DNA of 64,000 nucleotides from Nocardia sp. NBC_00508 (GCF_036346875.1 NZ_CP107852.1:1798001-1862000), one strand, 5' to 3'. Shown: positions 43,654 through 55,201, counted from the first letter of the stretch. Numbers and translations are program-made. Notes: a model not told the origin generated them from the letters alone.

Positions 43654-44214
43654 ATGAGCAAGATTAGAGGCCTACGCCGGGCGTCCGCGTGTAAGGACAA
43701 GCGGACCGCAACGGCACAGACGCTCACCCTGCTGGCGGCGGCAGTGGTGGCGGCAGGCGGCCTGAGCCTCGGCGCGGGCACCGCCGAGGCTCAGGGCGCT
43801 GCCTGCCTCTGGGCCGGTGGCGCCTACGGCCAGGGCACGACGGTCATGGCCGGCGGCTCGACCTACTTCTGCGGTACCGACGGTCGCGGCACTCCGTACT
43901 GGCATACGTCCTCCTGGCACCGCGGAGACACCGGGCGGCGGGCGAGCACCGTCCCCAATCCAGGCGCGTACACCAACCCCGCCGGTCTGTTCAGCCCCGG
44001 CGCTCGCCAATACGGAACCGACTACAACGATTACTGCGTCGGCAGTCAGCTCATCCAGGGCTCCGAGGACGTATACCAAGTGATCGCGGACGGACGCGGC
44101 GCGCTGTACTGGAAGGCCGCCGGATCGATCGACCAGTGGGCATTCGATCCCGGCACGGGCCCGCAGCCGTCCTGGCGGTCATCGGGCATGTGCCATGACG
44201 GCTCCCTGATCTGA
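43654..44214 (+). CDS. Secreted protein of unknown function with four cysteines
   Basis: 186 residues. The signal peptide has a basic n-region and TLLAAAVVAAGGLSLGAGTA, with a probable AEA-Q cleavage site. The mature part is rich in Gly, Tyr and Trp and has four cysteines (GAACLWAG, TYFCGTDG, NDYCVGSQ, SGMCHDGS), consistent with two disulphides in a small extracellular domain. No family is recognised. It is followed by a strong terminator (44235-44274) and preceded by operator copy B. Confidence 0.78.
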   Translation: MSKIRGLRRASACKDKRTATAQTLTLLAAAVVAAGGLSLGAGTAEAQGAACLWAGGAYGQGTTVMAGGSTYFCGTDGRGTPYWHTSSWHRGDTGRRASTVPNPGAYTNPAGLFSPGARQYGTDYNDYCVGSQLIQGSEDVYQVIADGRGALYWKAAGSIDQWAFDPGTGPQPSWRSSGMCHDGSLI

Positions 44215-44234
44215 CCGAACCCGAACACCCGATT

Positions 44235-44274
44235 CCACGCCCGCAACCGCTGCGACGGTTACGGGCGTGGTTTG
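44235..44274 (+). terminator. Rho-independent terminator of the secreted protein gene
   Basis: CCACGCCCGcAACCG (44235-44249) pairs with CGGTTaCGGGCGTGG (44256-44270) except for one mismatch, 6-nt loop, followed by TTTG. It is 21 bp after the stop codon. Confidence 0.8.
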
Positions 44275-44307
44275 CGTTGGGCGAGCCGCCCCAGACGAGA
44301 GCCACAA

Positions 44308-44542
44308 GGGCCGCGAACACGCAGCGCCGACTACTACGACAAACCAAAAGTGTGGCCGAACAATACCGCGTTCGCCTCCCAGCGCACCCCCTGGCCCGAC
44401 CTCCGCTTTCGAGCGCAGCGAGACCGAGCATTCCCCGTTCGCGGCCCGGCTCGCGTCCGAGCGGCCGCCGCGTCCGCGACGAAGTCGCCAGCGGCGGTCG
44501 CTCGGACGCGAGCCACCAGGGGGCCGCGAACACGCAGCGCCG
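44308..44542. repeat. Direct repeat pair, 22 identical bases 213 bp apart
   Basis: 44308-44329 and 44521-44542 are identical (core CCGCGAACACGCAGCGCC), and similarity extends leftward for about 15 bp more with a few changes. They lie downstream of the LuxR-type gene and look like copies of a dispersed intergenic repeat. Confidence 0.7.
44450..44512. repeat. 63-bp inverted repeat
   Basis: CTCGCGTCCGAGCG (44450-44463) pairs perfectly with CGCTCGGACGCGAG (44499-44512), and most of the next eight bases also pair. It could fold as a strong hairpin 58 bp beyond the stop of the LuxR-type gene, either as a U-less terminator or as a palindromic repeat element. Confidence 0.7.
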
Positions 44543-44569
44543 CAGGCGCTGCAAATCAAACACTGCAAA

Positions 44570-47107
44570 TCAAACACCCCGCCGCGCGGGCCGCCGCTCG
44601 GATTCCAGCCGCACCCGCTCGTCCAGATGCTCCGGTATATGCCAGGTGATATCGCCCCTGGTGGCCGCCATCAGCTTCCTGCGCACCGCCGCGACCTGGG
44701 CGTCGACCGTCCGGATCGAACTGCCCCTGCGCCCGGCGATGGCACTGTTGGCCCAGCCCGCGGCGGCGAGCAGGGCGACCTCCCGCTCCGCGGGCGTCAG
44801 CTCGTCCCAGCGCGATGCAGTGGTCCTGGCTCGCGGTCGCGGGCTCGGCAGCTGATCGATCGGCAACCTGCCGAGCAGGAACAACTGCAGCTCGTCGAGT
44901 TCCGGCCGCAGACGAGCGCCGCGCTCGGCGGCCGCCGCGTAGACCTCGTCGCCGAGCACCGAGGAGGCCACCTCGGTGGCCAGGGCGGTGCCGCGGGCCA
45001 CCAGCGTCACCCGTTCGGCGACGATGCCCATCGACCGGTGCAGCGTGGCGATTCCGCCTTGCAGATGGGCGATTTCGGTGGCGGCGGCGGCCGATTCGGC
45101 GCCGCCGATATCGCCCGCATCGATCCGGGCGGACAGCAAGTACGTCTTCGCCATCATGCTGAAGTGGGCGACCCAGCCCGCTGTCCAGGTATCGCCGGTG
45201 GTCAGCAGGCGCTCCAATGTGGACTGGCCGAGTCGCACCGCCTCGCGCGGATCGCCGTGCCTGGACACCGCGATCATCCAGGCCAGTTCCGCCCAAGCGA
45301 TCGCCCAGGCCGCGCCGGAGGCGACGGCCCGGTCCAGATGCCTGCGCGCGGCCCCGAGCGCCACGTCCGCATCGGCGAGGTTCGCGTAGGTGAGCGTCTC
45401 GAAGAGCTCACCGCGCTGCTCGCCCGCCCGATCGTCCGCCGTGGCGAATTTCCTTCGCGCCCTGGACAGTACGTCGGCCGCGCGCAGGTCCAGGTGGATC
45501 AGCAGCAGTTCGAGGCCCCAGGTGAACTCGACCGCGGCGGGCAGGCCGATATCGGCTGCGGTCGTCTCCCGCCAGCTACGGCGCAGGTCGGGGTCGGCCA
45601 GGCACTCCGCGGCGCACTCGTCCAGCAATTGCGCGGTGTAGGCGTGCCTACCCTGCCAGATGGCGATCCAGCCGACCAGCGCGGTGGCGTTGATGCGCAG
45701 CCGGGTCGGCGGCGGATCGAGCTGTGCGGTGGCTTCCAGGGCCTGTTCGGTGAGGCCGGTGATGGCGCGGTTGGATCCGGTGATGAACGGCACCCGCAAC
45801 GCCATCAGCGTCGCGGCGGTCTCCAGTCCGACGACGGCCTCCTCCGGGTCGGCCAGACTGGTTTCGATGGCGATCAGGATGTTGTCCCATGCCGCGCGCG
45901 CCCAGTCGATCCACTCCTGTTCCCGCGGGCCGTACCAGGTGGCCGGGCCCGCGGCGACCCGGTCCCGGTAGTGGCGCCGGTGCCGGGCGAGCAGCCGCGC
46001 CTCGTCCACGTCGTCGTCGCGCGCCGACAGGCGGTCACGCATGAAGAGCCGGACGCTCTCCAGCAGGTAGTACCGGACCGCGGTCGCGGTCATGCGCACC
46101 GACAGCAACGACCGTTCGACCAGACGCTCGAGCAACCGGTCGATCTCCTCGGCGGGCAGCGCGGTGTCTGCGCATACCGCCACGATCGCGTCGACTTCCG
46201 CGCCGGCGCACGGAGTGTCGTCGCTGTCCGCGTCGCAGCCGGTGGCGAACACCGACATCCGTTCCAGCAGCAGTTGTTCGAGGTCGGTGCACAGACCGTA
46301 GGACCAGGCGATCACGTCGCGCACGCTGCGGTGGCGTTCCCCGACGCCGCCCCTTGCGCCGTGCGTCCACTGCAGGCGCCGGTCGGCGGTGTCGCCGGAC
46401 AGCTCGCGCAACACGATCGCAGGCGGCCGATGCAGCAGCCGCGCCGCGGCCAGGCGGATGAACAGCGGATTGTTGTCGACATGCCCGCAGATGCGCGCGG
46501 CGATCGCGAGTTGTGCGGGATCCTCGGGTATCGGCCGTCCGGTGCGCTCGGCGCGCCGCCGGAACAACTCGAGTGCGTGCACGCTGGACAGCGGCGGCAC
46601 CGCCACCAGGTGCTCGTCGATCCAGCCCACCGGCTCCCGGCTGGTCGCGACGACGGTGAGGCCGGGAACCGCCTGGAGCAAGCCGACGATCATCGGGCCG
46701 ACCCCACCGAGCACGTGTTCGCAGTTGTCGAGCACCAGGATCGTCCGGTGGGACTCGTCGGCGTCGTCGCTGAAAGTCGCCACCAGGCCATCCCAGGCCG
46801 ATCGGCCCGTGATGCCGTTCTTCGCGAGCGACTGCAGCACTTCCTCGGCGACCGCTCCGGTCTCCGCACCCGCGGCGAGCCGAGCCAGGCGCGTCCAATA
46901 GACGGCGTGCCGCGCCGTGCCCCGATACCGGCGTACGGCTTCGACCGCCAACGTCGTCTTGCCGATGCCGCCCGGCCCGACCAGCGTGATCAGCCGAGCG
47001 CTCGGGGAGGCAAGCAGCGTGTCGATCTGCCGCAGTTCGGCGTGTCTGCCCACGAACTCGCCCGGTGCGGCGGGGCCGTTGCCACCGCCGCCGTTCACTT
47101 CCGACAT
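44570..47107 (-). CDS. NTPase-LuxR-family regulator, paralog 1
   Basis: 845 residues. The N-terminal NB-ARC/AAA-type NTPase contains FVGRHAELRQIDTLL, Walker A LVGPGGIGKTTLAVEAV, Walker B TILVLDNCEHVLGG and TVVATSREPVG. A long helical repeat region (~350-760) follows. The C-terminal LuxR-type HTH is WDELTPAEREVALLAAAGWA, then NSAIAGRRGSSIRTVDAQVA. It is a predicted NTP-gated transcription regulator whose ligand and targets are unknown. It shares its whole architecture and many blocks with the protein at 47831-50359. No clear ribosome-binding site precedes ATG 47107. Confidence 0.87.
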   Translation of the reverse strand: MSEVNGGGGNGPAAPGEFVGRHAELRQIDTLLASPSARLITLVGPGGIGKTTLAVEAVRRYRGTARHAVYWTRLARLAAGAETGAVAEEVLQSLAKNGITGRSAWDGLVATFSDDADESHRTILVLDNCEHVLGGVGPMIVGLLQAVPGLTVVATSREPVGWIDEHLVAVPPLSSVHALELFRRRAERTGRPIPEDPAQLAIAARICGHVDNNPLFIRLAAARLLHRPPAIVLRELSGDTADRRLQWTHGARGGVGERHRSVRDVIAWSYGLCTDLEQLLLERMSVFATGCDADSDDTPCAGAEVDAIVAVCADTALPAEEIDRLLERLVERSLLSVRMTATAVRYYLLESVRLFMRDRLSARDDDVDEARLLARHRRHYRDRVAAGPATWYGPREQEWIDWARAAWDNILIAIETSLADPEEAVVGLETAATLMALRVPFITGSNRAITGLTEQALEATAQLDPPPTRLRINATALVGWIAIWQGRHAYTAQLLDECAAECLADPDLRRSWRETTAADIGLPAAVEFTWGLELLLIHLDLRAADVLSRARRKFATADDRAGEQRGELFETLTYANLADADVALGAARRHLDRAVASGAAWAIAWAELAWMIAVSRHGDPREAVRLGQSTLERLLTTGDTWTAGWVAHFSMMAKTYLLSARIDAGDIGGAESAAAATEIAHLQGGIATLHRSMGIVAERVTLVARGTALATEVASSVLGDEVYAAAAERGARLRPELDELQLFLLGRLPIDQLPSPRPRARTTASRWDELTPAEREVALLAAAGWANSAIAGRRGSSIRTVDAQVAAVRRKLMAATRGDITWHIPEHLDERVRLESERRPARRGV

Positions 47108-47830
47108 GCCGACGCACCTATCGATCCAGAAACCACCGGGAGCAGCAGCTTAGTAGGCGCCGCCGGACAAAGTCCGCGCACAGCCCCGCACCAAGCCGAA
47201 CCACGCCGCGGCAGCCGCAGAACGAGCACCACCAGACGAAGCCCGTCCCCCGCCCAGCGCCGGGCAGGGGCAGCGGCAGCAAGGGCGGCCGGAAAAAGCC
47301 CGTCCACGAACCCACACCCGGCCGGACGAGGCCCAGGCAGCCGCAGAACGAGCGCGCCAGGCAAGGTCCGCCCACTCCCCCACGCCGAGCGGAACGAATC
47401 CGAGACAGCCACCTAGCCAAGGTAGCCGCAGACAGGACGCAGCCAGACCGAGCCCGTCCTCAGACCGCGCAGGACCCAGCCGAGGCAGAGGTAGCCGCCG
47501 AAAAGGCGCAGCCGGACGGAGCCCGTCGGACCGCGCCGGACCGAGCGGAGGCTGAGGTAGCCGCCGAAAAGGCGCAGCCGGACGGAGCCCGTCGGACCGC
47601 GCCGGACCGAGCGGAGGCTGAGGTAGCCGCCGAAAAGGCGCAGCCGGACGGAGCCCGTCGGACCGCGCCGGACCGAGCGGAGGCTGAGGTAGCCGCAGAA
47701 AAGGCGCAGCCGGACGGAGCCCGTCGGACCGCGCCGGACCGAGCGGAGGCTGAGGCAACCGCAGAAAAGGCGCAGCCGGACGGAGTCCGTCCACAGACTG
47801 CGCCGGACCGAGCGGAGGCGAGGTAGCCGC
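47108..47830. other. Spacer between the paralogous regulators, mostly degenerate and tandem repeats
   Basis: 723 bp. The part from ~47400 to 47830 is a 66-bp tandem array. The part from ~47160 to 47400 contains related but degenerate pieces (AAGCCCGTC and GCAGCCGCAGAACGAGC recur). Because the unit is a multiple of three, long frames are open on both strands, but I do not call them genes. Confidence 0.65.
47400..47830. repeat. 66-bp tandem repeat array
   Basis: The marker GGTAGCCGC(C/A)GA recurs at ~47421, 47490, 47556, 47622 and 47688, then as GGCAACCGCAGA at ~47754 and GGTAGCCGC at ~47822. The spacing is 66 bp (69 and 68 at the degenerate ends). Central units differ by only a few bases. If translated on the plus strand a unit would give a 22-residue repeat with core AEVAAEKAQPDGARRTAP. 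The array ends at the stop codon of paralog 2. Confidence 0.9.
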
Positions 47831-50359
47831 CTAGCGATTCCGCGTCCCTCCCGCGCGCCCGCGTCTGGGCCGCCGCTCGGATTCGTACCGGACGCGATCG
47901 GCGAGTTCGTCGGGAATGTGGCCCGCGATGTCGGCGCGGGAGGCGATCATCAGCTTCTGCCGGATGGCCGCGACCTGCGCGTCGACCGTTCGGATGGAGC
48001 TGCGCCGCCGGGCCGCGATGGCGCTGTTGGGCCAGCCCGCCGCCGCGAGGACGGCGACGTCGCGTTCGGCCTGCGACAGCTCGCTCCAGCGCGACGTGCG
48101 CCGCCGCGGCGTGGGGCGGGAGGCGCTCGGCCGGTCCGGTCGCCGGGACGTCGGCGCCGAGTCCGTGGTCGGCCACCACAGCGCGTCGAGTTCGGGGCGT
48201 AGCCGAGTCCGGCGCTCGGCTGACGCGTATGCCCGGTCGCCGAGCACGGTGCGGGCGACCTCCGCGGCGCTGCGGATCTCGGCGGCGATCAGTGGCACCC
48301 GGTCGACGGCGATACCCATCGAACGCTGCCGGGTCTTGAAGCTCCCGACCAGATAGGCGATCTCGGTGGCCGCGGCAGTGGCCGCCGCGGGATCGCCACC
48401 GCTGACCCGCTCGGCGATGAGGACCTGGGCCAACGCCACGATGTGCGCGCCGACCGCCCAGCTCGCCGTCCAGGTGTCCTGCTCACCGCGGTGGCGGGTG
48501 AGCACCCCGTGGGTCATCGCCAGCGCCTCGGCGGCGGACCCGTGCTTGGCCAGCGCCACGGCGCGCGCGATCTCCGCCCACGCCGTCGACAGCGTCGAGC
48601 CCGACGACACCGACCGCTCCAGGAACCGCCCGGTGTTCTCCAGCGCTTGCTGCCGGTCGCCGACCAGCGCGGAGCAGAACGCCACGAACACGTCGCTGCG
48701 CTCGGCGCCGATCCGGTCGCCCTGCTCGGCGAACCTGTGGCGAGCCCGGGTGAGGACGGTGATCGCGTGCGGGTCGCCGCGTACCAGCATCAGCTCGAGT
48801 CCCCACATCCATTCCACCGGCGCGGGCAGTCCGAAATCCACGTCGGTGTAGCGCGGCCCCGACCCGGCCGGCGCGGTCACGCACTCGGCGAGCAACTGCG
48901 GGATGTTGTCGGTCCGCCCCTGCCACAGCGAGATCCAGCCGAGCAGCGCGGTGGCGAGGTCGGCGACCCCGGAGGGACCGAGCCCGGCCGCCCTGGTGGC
49001 TTCCAGCGCGCGTTCGGTCAGCCGGGTCAACGCGCCCGCACCGGATTTGACGAACGGGACCTTCATCGAGAGCAGAACGGTGGCGGTCTCCAGCGCGACC
49101 ATGACCTCCGCCGGATCGGCGAGGCCGGATTCGATGCCGAGCACGATGTCGTTCCACGCCGACCGCGCCCATGCCAGCCAGGCCAGGTCGTGCGGGCCGA
49201 GCCACATGGCTTGTCCGGCGATGACCTTGTCCCGGAAATACCGGCGGTGCCGGGCGGCGAGCCGGTCGAACTCACCGCGGTCGCGGCGACGCAGCCGGTC
49301 GCGGGCGAACACGCGCACGCTTTCCACCAGGTACCAGCTGACCGTGGTCGCGGTCAGATGCGCCGACAGCAGCGATTGTTCGGTGAGCCGCTCCAGCAGG
49401 TGCTCGATCTCACGCGCGGGGAGGGAGTCGTCGGCACACACCGCGATCGCGGCGTCGAGTTCGATGCCGCCACGCACCGACTCGTCATCGGTCTCGTAGC
49501 CCGCGGCGAAGACCGACAGCCGCTCCAGCAGCAGTTGCTCGGGCGCGCTGCAGAGCGCGAAGGACCAGGCGACGACGTCGTAGACGCCGCGGTGGCGCTC
49601 CTCGGCGCCCGCTCGGGCCCCGTGCGTCCAGCCCAGGCGCTTGTCGTCGGCGTCGCCGGTGAGTTCCCGCAACACCATCACCGCTGGCTGATGCCGCAGC
49701 CGGGCCGCGGCCAGCCGGATGAACAGCGGGTTGTGGTCGACCCGGCGGCAGATCCGCGCGGCGACGGCGACCTGCTCGCGATCGTCCGGGAGCGCCCGCC
49801 CGATGAGTTCGGCTCGCTGGCGGAACAATTCGAGCGACTGGCGTGGCGACAGCGGCGGCACGGCCAGGATGTACTCGTCGACCCAGCCGATCGGTTCCCG
49901 GCTGGTGGCCAGGATGGTGAGTCCGGGCGCGGCATCCAGCAGTTCGGCGATCATGGCCGCGACCGCGCCGAGCAGGTGTTCGCAGTTGTCCAGTACCAGA
50001 ACCGCGCCATCGGTGGAACGGTCACCGCTGGTGAAGGTGCGCACCAACGCGGCGTGGCTCGGCGGGGAGCTGAGGTCGGTGCGCACCGCCGACTGCATCA
50101 CGTCCTGCGCGCTGGCGTCGCTATCGGCGTCCAGTTCGGCCAGGCGCGCCCAGTAGACCGGCCTGCGCCTGGTGCGCGAACCACGGCGCAGCGCCTCCGC
50201 GGCTAATCGCGTCTTCCCGATCCCACCGGGGCCGACCAGGGTGATCAGGCGGGCGTCGCTGTCCAGCAGCGCGCCCAGCCGGTCCAATTCCGTTTCCCGG
50301 CCGATGAATTCACTGGTGGACGCAGGCAGCACGTCGCCACGTGCCTGAACCACGGACAT
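47831..50359 (-). CDS. NTPase-LuxR-family regulator, paralog 2
   Basis: 842 residues from ATG 50359 (MSVVQARGDVLP). Domain order as in paralog 1: FIGRETELDRLGALL, Walker A LVGPGGIGKTRLAAEAL, Walker B VLVLDNCEHLLGA, TILATSREPIGWV, the helical middle, and the C-terminal HTH WSELSQAERDVAVLAAAGWP, then NSAIAARRRSSIRTVDAQVA. The tails RYESERRPRRG and RLESERRPARRG are nearly the same in the two paralogs. The start lacks a ribosome-binding site, so translation may be leaderless. The frame is open to 50401 without added homology. Confidence 0.87.
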   Translation of the reverse strand: MSVVQARGDVLPASTSEFIGRETELDRLGALLDSDARLITLVGPGGIGKTRLAAEALRRGSRTRRRPVYWARLAELDADSDASAQDVMQSAVRTDLSSPPSHAALVRTFTSGDRSTDGAVLVLDNCEHLLGAVAAMIAELLDAAPGLTILATSREPIGWVDEYILAVPPLSPRQSLELFRQRAELIGRALPDDREQVAVAARICRRVDHNPLFIRLAAARLRHQPAVMVLRELTGDADDKRLGWTHGARAGAEERHRGVYDVVAWSFALCSAPEQLLLERLSVFAAGYETDDESVRGGIELDAAIAVCADDSLPAREIEHLLERLTEQSLLSAHLTATTVSWYLVESVRVFARDRLRRRDRGEFDRLAARHRRYFRDKVIAGQAMWLGPHDLAWLAWARSAWNDIVLGIESGLADPAEVMVALETATVLLSMKVPFVKSGAGALTRLTERALEATRAAGLGPSGVADLATALLGWISLWQGRTDNIPQLLAECVTAPAGSGPRYTDVDFGLPAPVEWMWGLELMLVRGDPHAITVLTRARHRFAEQGDRIGAERSDVFVAFCSALVGDRQQALENTGRFLERSVSSGSTLSTAWAEIARAVALAKHGSAAEALAMTHGVLTRHRGEQDTWTASWAVGAHIVALAQVLIAERVSGGDPAAATAAATEIAYLVGSFKTRQRSMGIAVDRVPLIAAEIRSAAEVARTVLGDRAYASAERRTRLRPELDALWWPTTDSAPTSRRPDRPSASRPTPRRRTSRWSELSQAERDVAVLAAAGWPNSAIAARRRSSIRTVDAQVAAIRQKLMIASRADIAGHIPDELADRVRYESERRPRRGRAGGTRNR

Positions 50360-50441
50360 ACAAACGAAAGTTAGCCGACGACGCGCCCACGCGCTGCGCA
50401 ATCAGAGGTTAACGTTCGTCTCACTTCCGCGGGTGCGCGCA

Positions 50442-51023
50442 CTACACCGTCGACGCCGAGGCCATCTGCTGGTAGTGCATCTGGACGACCGCGCTGTCGA
50501 AAGTCATCACATCGACCAGCTGCAGCCCCGAGGCCACCGCGGGCGTCGGGAACAGCGGGATGCCGCCACCGAGCAGGATGGGGTGGACGAACAGCCGGTA
50601 CTCATCGATCAGATCGTGCTTCATGAACGCCGACGCCGTCTCCGCGCCGCCGAACAGCACCATGTCGCAGCCCGGCTGTGCGCGGAGAGCGGTGATCTGC
50701 TCGACCAGATCCTCCTGGACGATGCGGGTGTTCCACCCCGCGGTGGGCAGGGTGCGGGAGAAGACGAGCTTCGGTGTCTGTTTCCAGCACCGCGCGAAAT
50801 CGACGTAGAACTCCGAGATCGCCGGATCCACGTCGGCGGTCGGCCAGAACGATGCCATGATCTCGTACGTCTTGCGGCCGTAGAGGAACAGGTCGGCCGA
50901 ACGCAGTTCGTCGAGGAACGACTCGCACAATTCCTCATCGACCACTGGCCAGTGGATTTCCTGATCCGGTCCCTCCGCGAAGCCGTCGAGCGACATCTGC
51001 ATCCACAGCGTCACGCTACCCAT
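50442..51023 (-). CDS. Dihydrofolate-reductase-family (RibD C-terminal) protein
   Basis: 193 residues from ATG 51023 (MGSVTLWMQMSLDGFAEGPD); GTG 51032 is possible. The RibD_C fold shows DLFLYGRKTYEIMASFWPTA, CDMVLFGGAETASAFMKHDL and FVHPILLGGGIPLFP. It is a stand-alone NADPH-binding reductase-like protein with unknown substrate, more divergent from the one at 27153 than either is from typical family members. Operator copy C lies about 150 bp upstream. Confidence 0.86.
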   Translation of the reverse strand: MGSVTLWMQMSLDGFAEGPDQEIHWPVVDEELCESFLDELRSADLFLYGRKTYEIMASFWPTADVDPAISEFYVDFARCWKQTPKLVFSRTLPTAGWNTRIVQEDLVEQITALRAQPGCDMVLFGGAETASAFMKHDLIDEYRLFVHPILLGGGIPLFPTPAVASGLQLVDVMTFDSAVVQMHYQQMASASTV

Positions 51024-51173
51024 TGCCCACACCCATCTGCTGCCCTTGTGCGACGGTCAGATTGTCGGGGAGAGCGACACTTCGGCGCATCGGTAGGTCG
51101 GCGGAAGACATACTTAGGTAGACGACCATAGGTAGCGTCGCAACAATGCGAACGCGCGCCGAATCAGACCAAT

Positions 51174-51193
51174 ATACCGCTAATTAACGGCAC
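51174..51193. promoter_or_regulatory. Operator copy C of the shared 20-bp palindrome
   Basis: ATACCGCTAATTAACGGCAC; differs from the consensus only at the first base. It is located in the 250-bp gap upstream of the reductase-family gene (minus strand) and downstream of the MerR gene. Confidence 0.62.
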
Positions 51194-51275
51194 GTTACTG
51201 TTACGTATCTCCACTGATGGGAATCTGAAACAGAAGTGCTTCCAGTGCGCTCCGAGTTTCGGCCGAACGCGCCGA

Positions 51276-52010
51276 TCAGTCCTGCGGCAGCGCCTCGGAG
51301 AACTCGGTGTCTTCGTCGAGATACTTTGTGACGAAATGGTTTACGAGTTCCACAGCGGTCTCGCCGGGAATCACGCGGGTCGCGTCGAGCCGTTGCGCGA
51401 GATCGGCGACATCCGCTGGGCCGCGGCCGGAATCCTGGAACGACGCCCAGGCCGTGCGCCGGAAGAGGTCGACGAACCGGCGGGCGATCCGGTCGGCGTC
51501 GGCGCGCAGCTTTTCCAGCTCGCCGAGCACGTCATCGGGCGGCACGCCTGCGGCGGTCATGCGATCGAAGCTGTGCGCCAGCCTGCGATCGGCGATCCGA
51601 TAGGTCGCCGCGTCCACCGGCTCGTACAGGCCCGTGGCGACCACCCGCGCCAGACCGTTGGGCACGTCGCGGTAACGCTCGGCGAGTTCGGTCGCCGCGA
51701 TGGTCTCCCCGGCGTCGATGGCGGCCGTCTCGACCGCGCCGGGCTCGGCGACGCCGAGGATGTCACCCAGGTCGTCACCGCGGTCCCAGGCGTTGAGCAA
51801 TTCCTTGATGCCGTTGAGTTTGATCCCCCGGTCGAGGAGCCTGCTGATGGTGCGCACCCGGTTCAGGTGGTCGGTGCCGTAGAACCCGGTCCGCCCCTTG
51901 ACCTGCGGGGGCGGCAGCACACCGCGTTCGTGGTAAACGCGCAGGCTGCGCACGGTCGTACCGGCCTCCCGCGCCAGCTGGTCGATCGTGTACTCCGTAC
52001 CCGCAGTCAT
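51276..52010 (-). CDS. MerR-family transcriptional regulator
   Basis: 244 residues. An N-terminal MerR HTH (YTIDQLAREAGTTVRSLRVY, then HERGVLPPPQVKGRTGFYGT, LNRVRTISRLLDRGIKLNGI) is followed by a ~150-residue helical C-terminal domain. No metal-binding cysteine pattern is seen, so it is probably of the small-molecule or stress-sensing type. Its own -10/-35 region upstream of 52010 is not obvious. Its target is unknown; the divergent neighbour is the DUF1707 protein. Confidence 0.9.
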   Translation of the reverse strand: MTAGTEYTIDQLAREAGTTVRSLRVYHERGVLPPPQVKGRTGFYGTDHLNRVRTISRLLDRGIKLNGIKELLNAWDRGDDLGDILGVAEPGAVETAAIDAGETIAATELAERYRDVPNGLARVVATGLYEPVDAATYRIADRRLAHSFDRMTAAGVPPDDVLGELEKLRADADRIARRFVDLFRRTAWASFQDSGRGPADVADLAQRLDATRVIPGETAVELVNHFVTKYLDEDTEFSEALPQD

Positions 52011-52226
52011 ACTTCAAGGAAACCACATCGCAACATGTCACGACCGCCGGTCCACGGCCATTGCCTGCGCGACCGTCCGGTCTCTAGCGACAAATCAGCA
52101 AACGACGCGGGTGCGGTGGCGGTCCGCCGCCCGGAGGCGCGGGGGACAAATCGTGGCCGACCGCCCTTCCCGCCCTTGGAAACCCGCGTCGTGCACCGGT
52201 TTTGCCGCTACGCCTATCCTTCCGGC

Positions 52227-52583
52227 ATGGGTGAATCAGCGGGCCCTCCGGCCAGTATCGCCGACCGCGAGCGGGCGCTTCGCGAGCTGACCCAGCACTT
52301 GGGCGCGGGCCGCATCGGTCTGACCGAGTTCGACGAGCTCAGCGCGGTCGTCGCGGCCGCGACCAGCAAGGCTCAGCTGGCCGAGCTATTCGCCGAGCTG
52401 CCCGGCAGCACACCGCCCGCACCCGAGGTGACCCCGACCAATCCTCTGCCTCGCCTCGCCGTTCTGGCGGGAGCGGCCGCGGTGTTCTCGGTGGTACTCG
52501 CGGTGACCACCGGCAACTGGCTGTGGCTGCTGGTGATCCTGGCAGCGCCAGCGCTTTTCATGCTCACGGCGCGGACGACCTGA
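52227..52583 (+). CDS. DUF1707-domain membrane protein
   Basis: 118 residues. The N-terminal DUF1707 segment is ASIADRERALRELTQHLGAG, then RIGLTEFDELSAVVAAATSK, a ~50-residue domain common in actinobacteria. A Pro-rich linker and a hydrophobic hairpin (LAVLAGAAAVFSVVLAVTTG, NWLWLLVILAAPALFMLTA) anchor it in the membrane. Function unknown. It is convergent with pknG, the two stop codons being 6 bp apart. Confidence 0.85.
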   Translation: MGESAGPPASIADRERALRELTQHLGAGRIGLTEFDELSAVVAAATSKAQLAELFAELPGSTPPAPEVTPTNPLPRLAVLAGAAAVFSVVLAVTTGNWLWLLVILAAPALFMLTARTT

Positions 52584-52589
52584 GGCCGG

Positions 52590-55082
<2,493 letters not shown>

Positions 55083-55164
55083 TCAAACCCACCGTTGAAT
55101 CGGTGTTTCATTCTGGTCCGCCGCCTGTCGATGCGCAGAGAGTTGTTCCCGGTACTGGGAATAG

Positions 55165-55195
55165 ATCCGCCCCGGGCCGAAGACCCGGGGCGGAT
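55165..55195 (-). terminator. Stem-loop after the permease gene
   Basis: ATCCGCCCCGGG (55165-55176) and CCCGGGGCGGAT (55184-55195), a perfect 12-bp stem with a 7-nt loop, 6 bp beyond the permease stop in the minus direction. It separates the permease from pknG. Confidence 0.8.
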
Positions 55196-55201
55196 ACTGG
55201 C

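Larger units (their letters stand above)
44215..44569. other. Intergenic repeat cluster
   Basis: 355 bp with the terminator of the secreted protein, two direct-repeat copies (44308-44329 and 44521-44542), a large inverted repeat (44450-44512) and a 14-bp duplication around 44550-44577. No gene is supported. Confidence 0.6.

Noticed and set aside
47065..47826. Repeat-containing ORF (plus strand) across the 66-bp array
   Set aside because: Length is explained by a repeat unit divisible by three; equally long frames exist on the other strand, and the 5' part overlaps the start of the LuxR-type gene.
47400..47830. CRISPR array
   Set aside because: The repeats are contiguous 66-bp units without unique spacers, and no cas genes are nearby.
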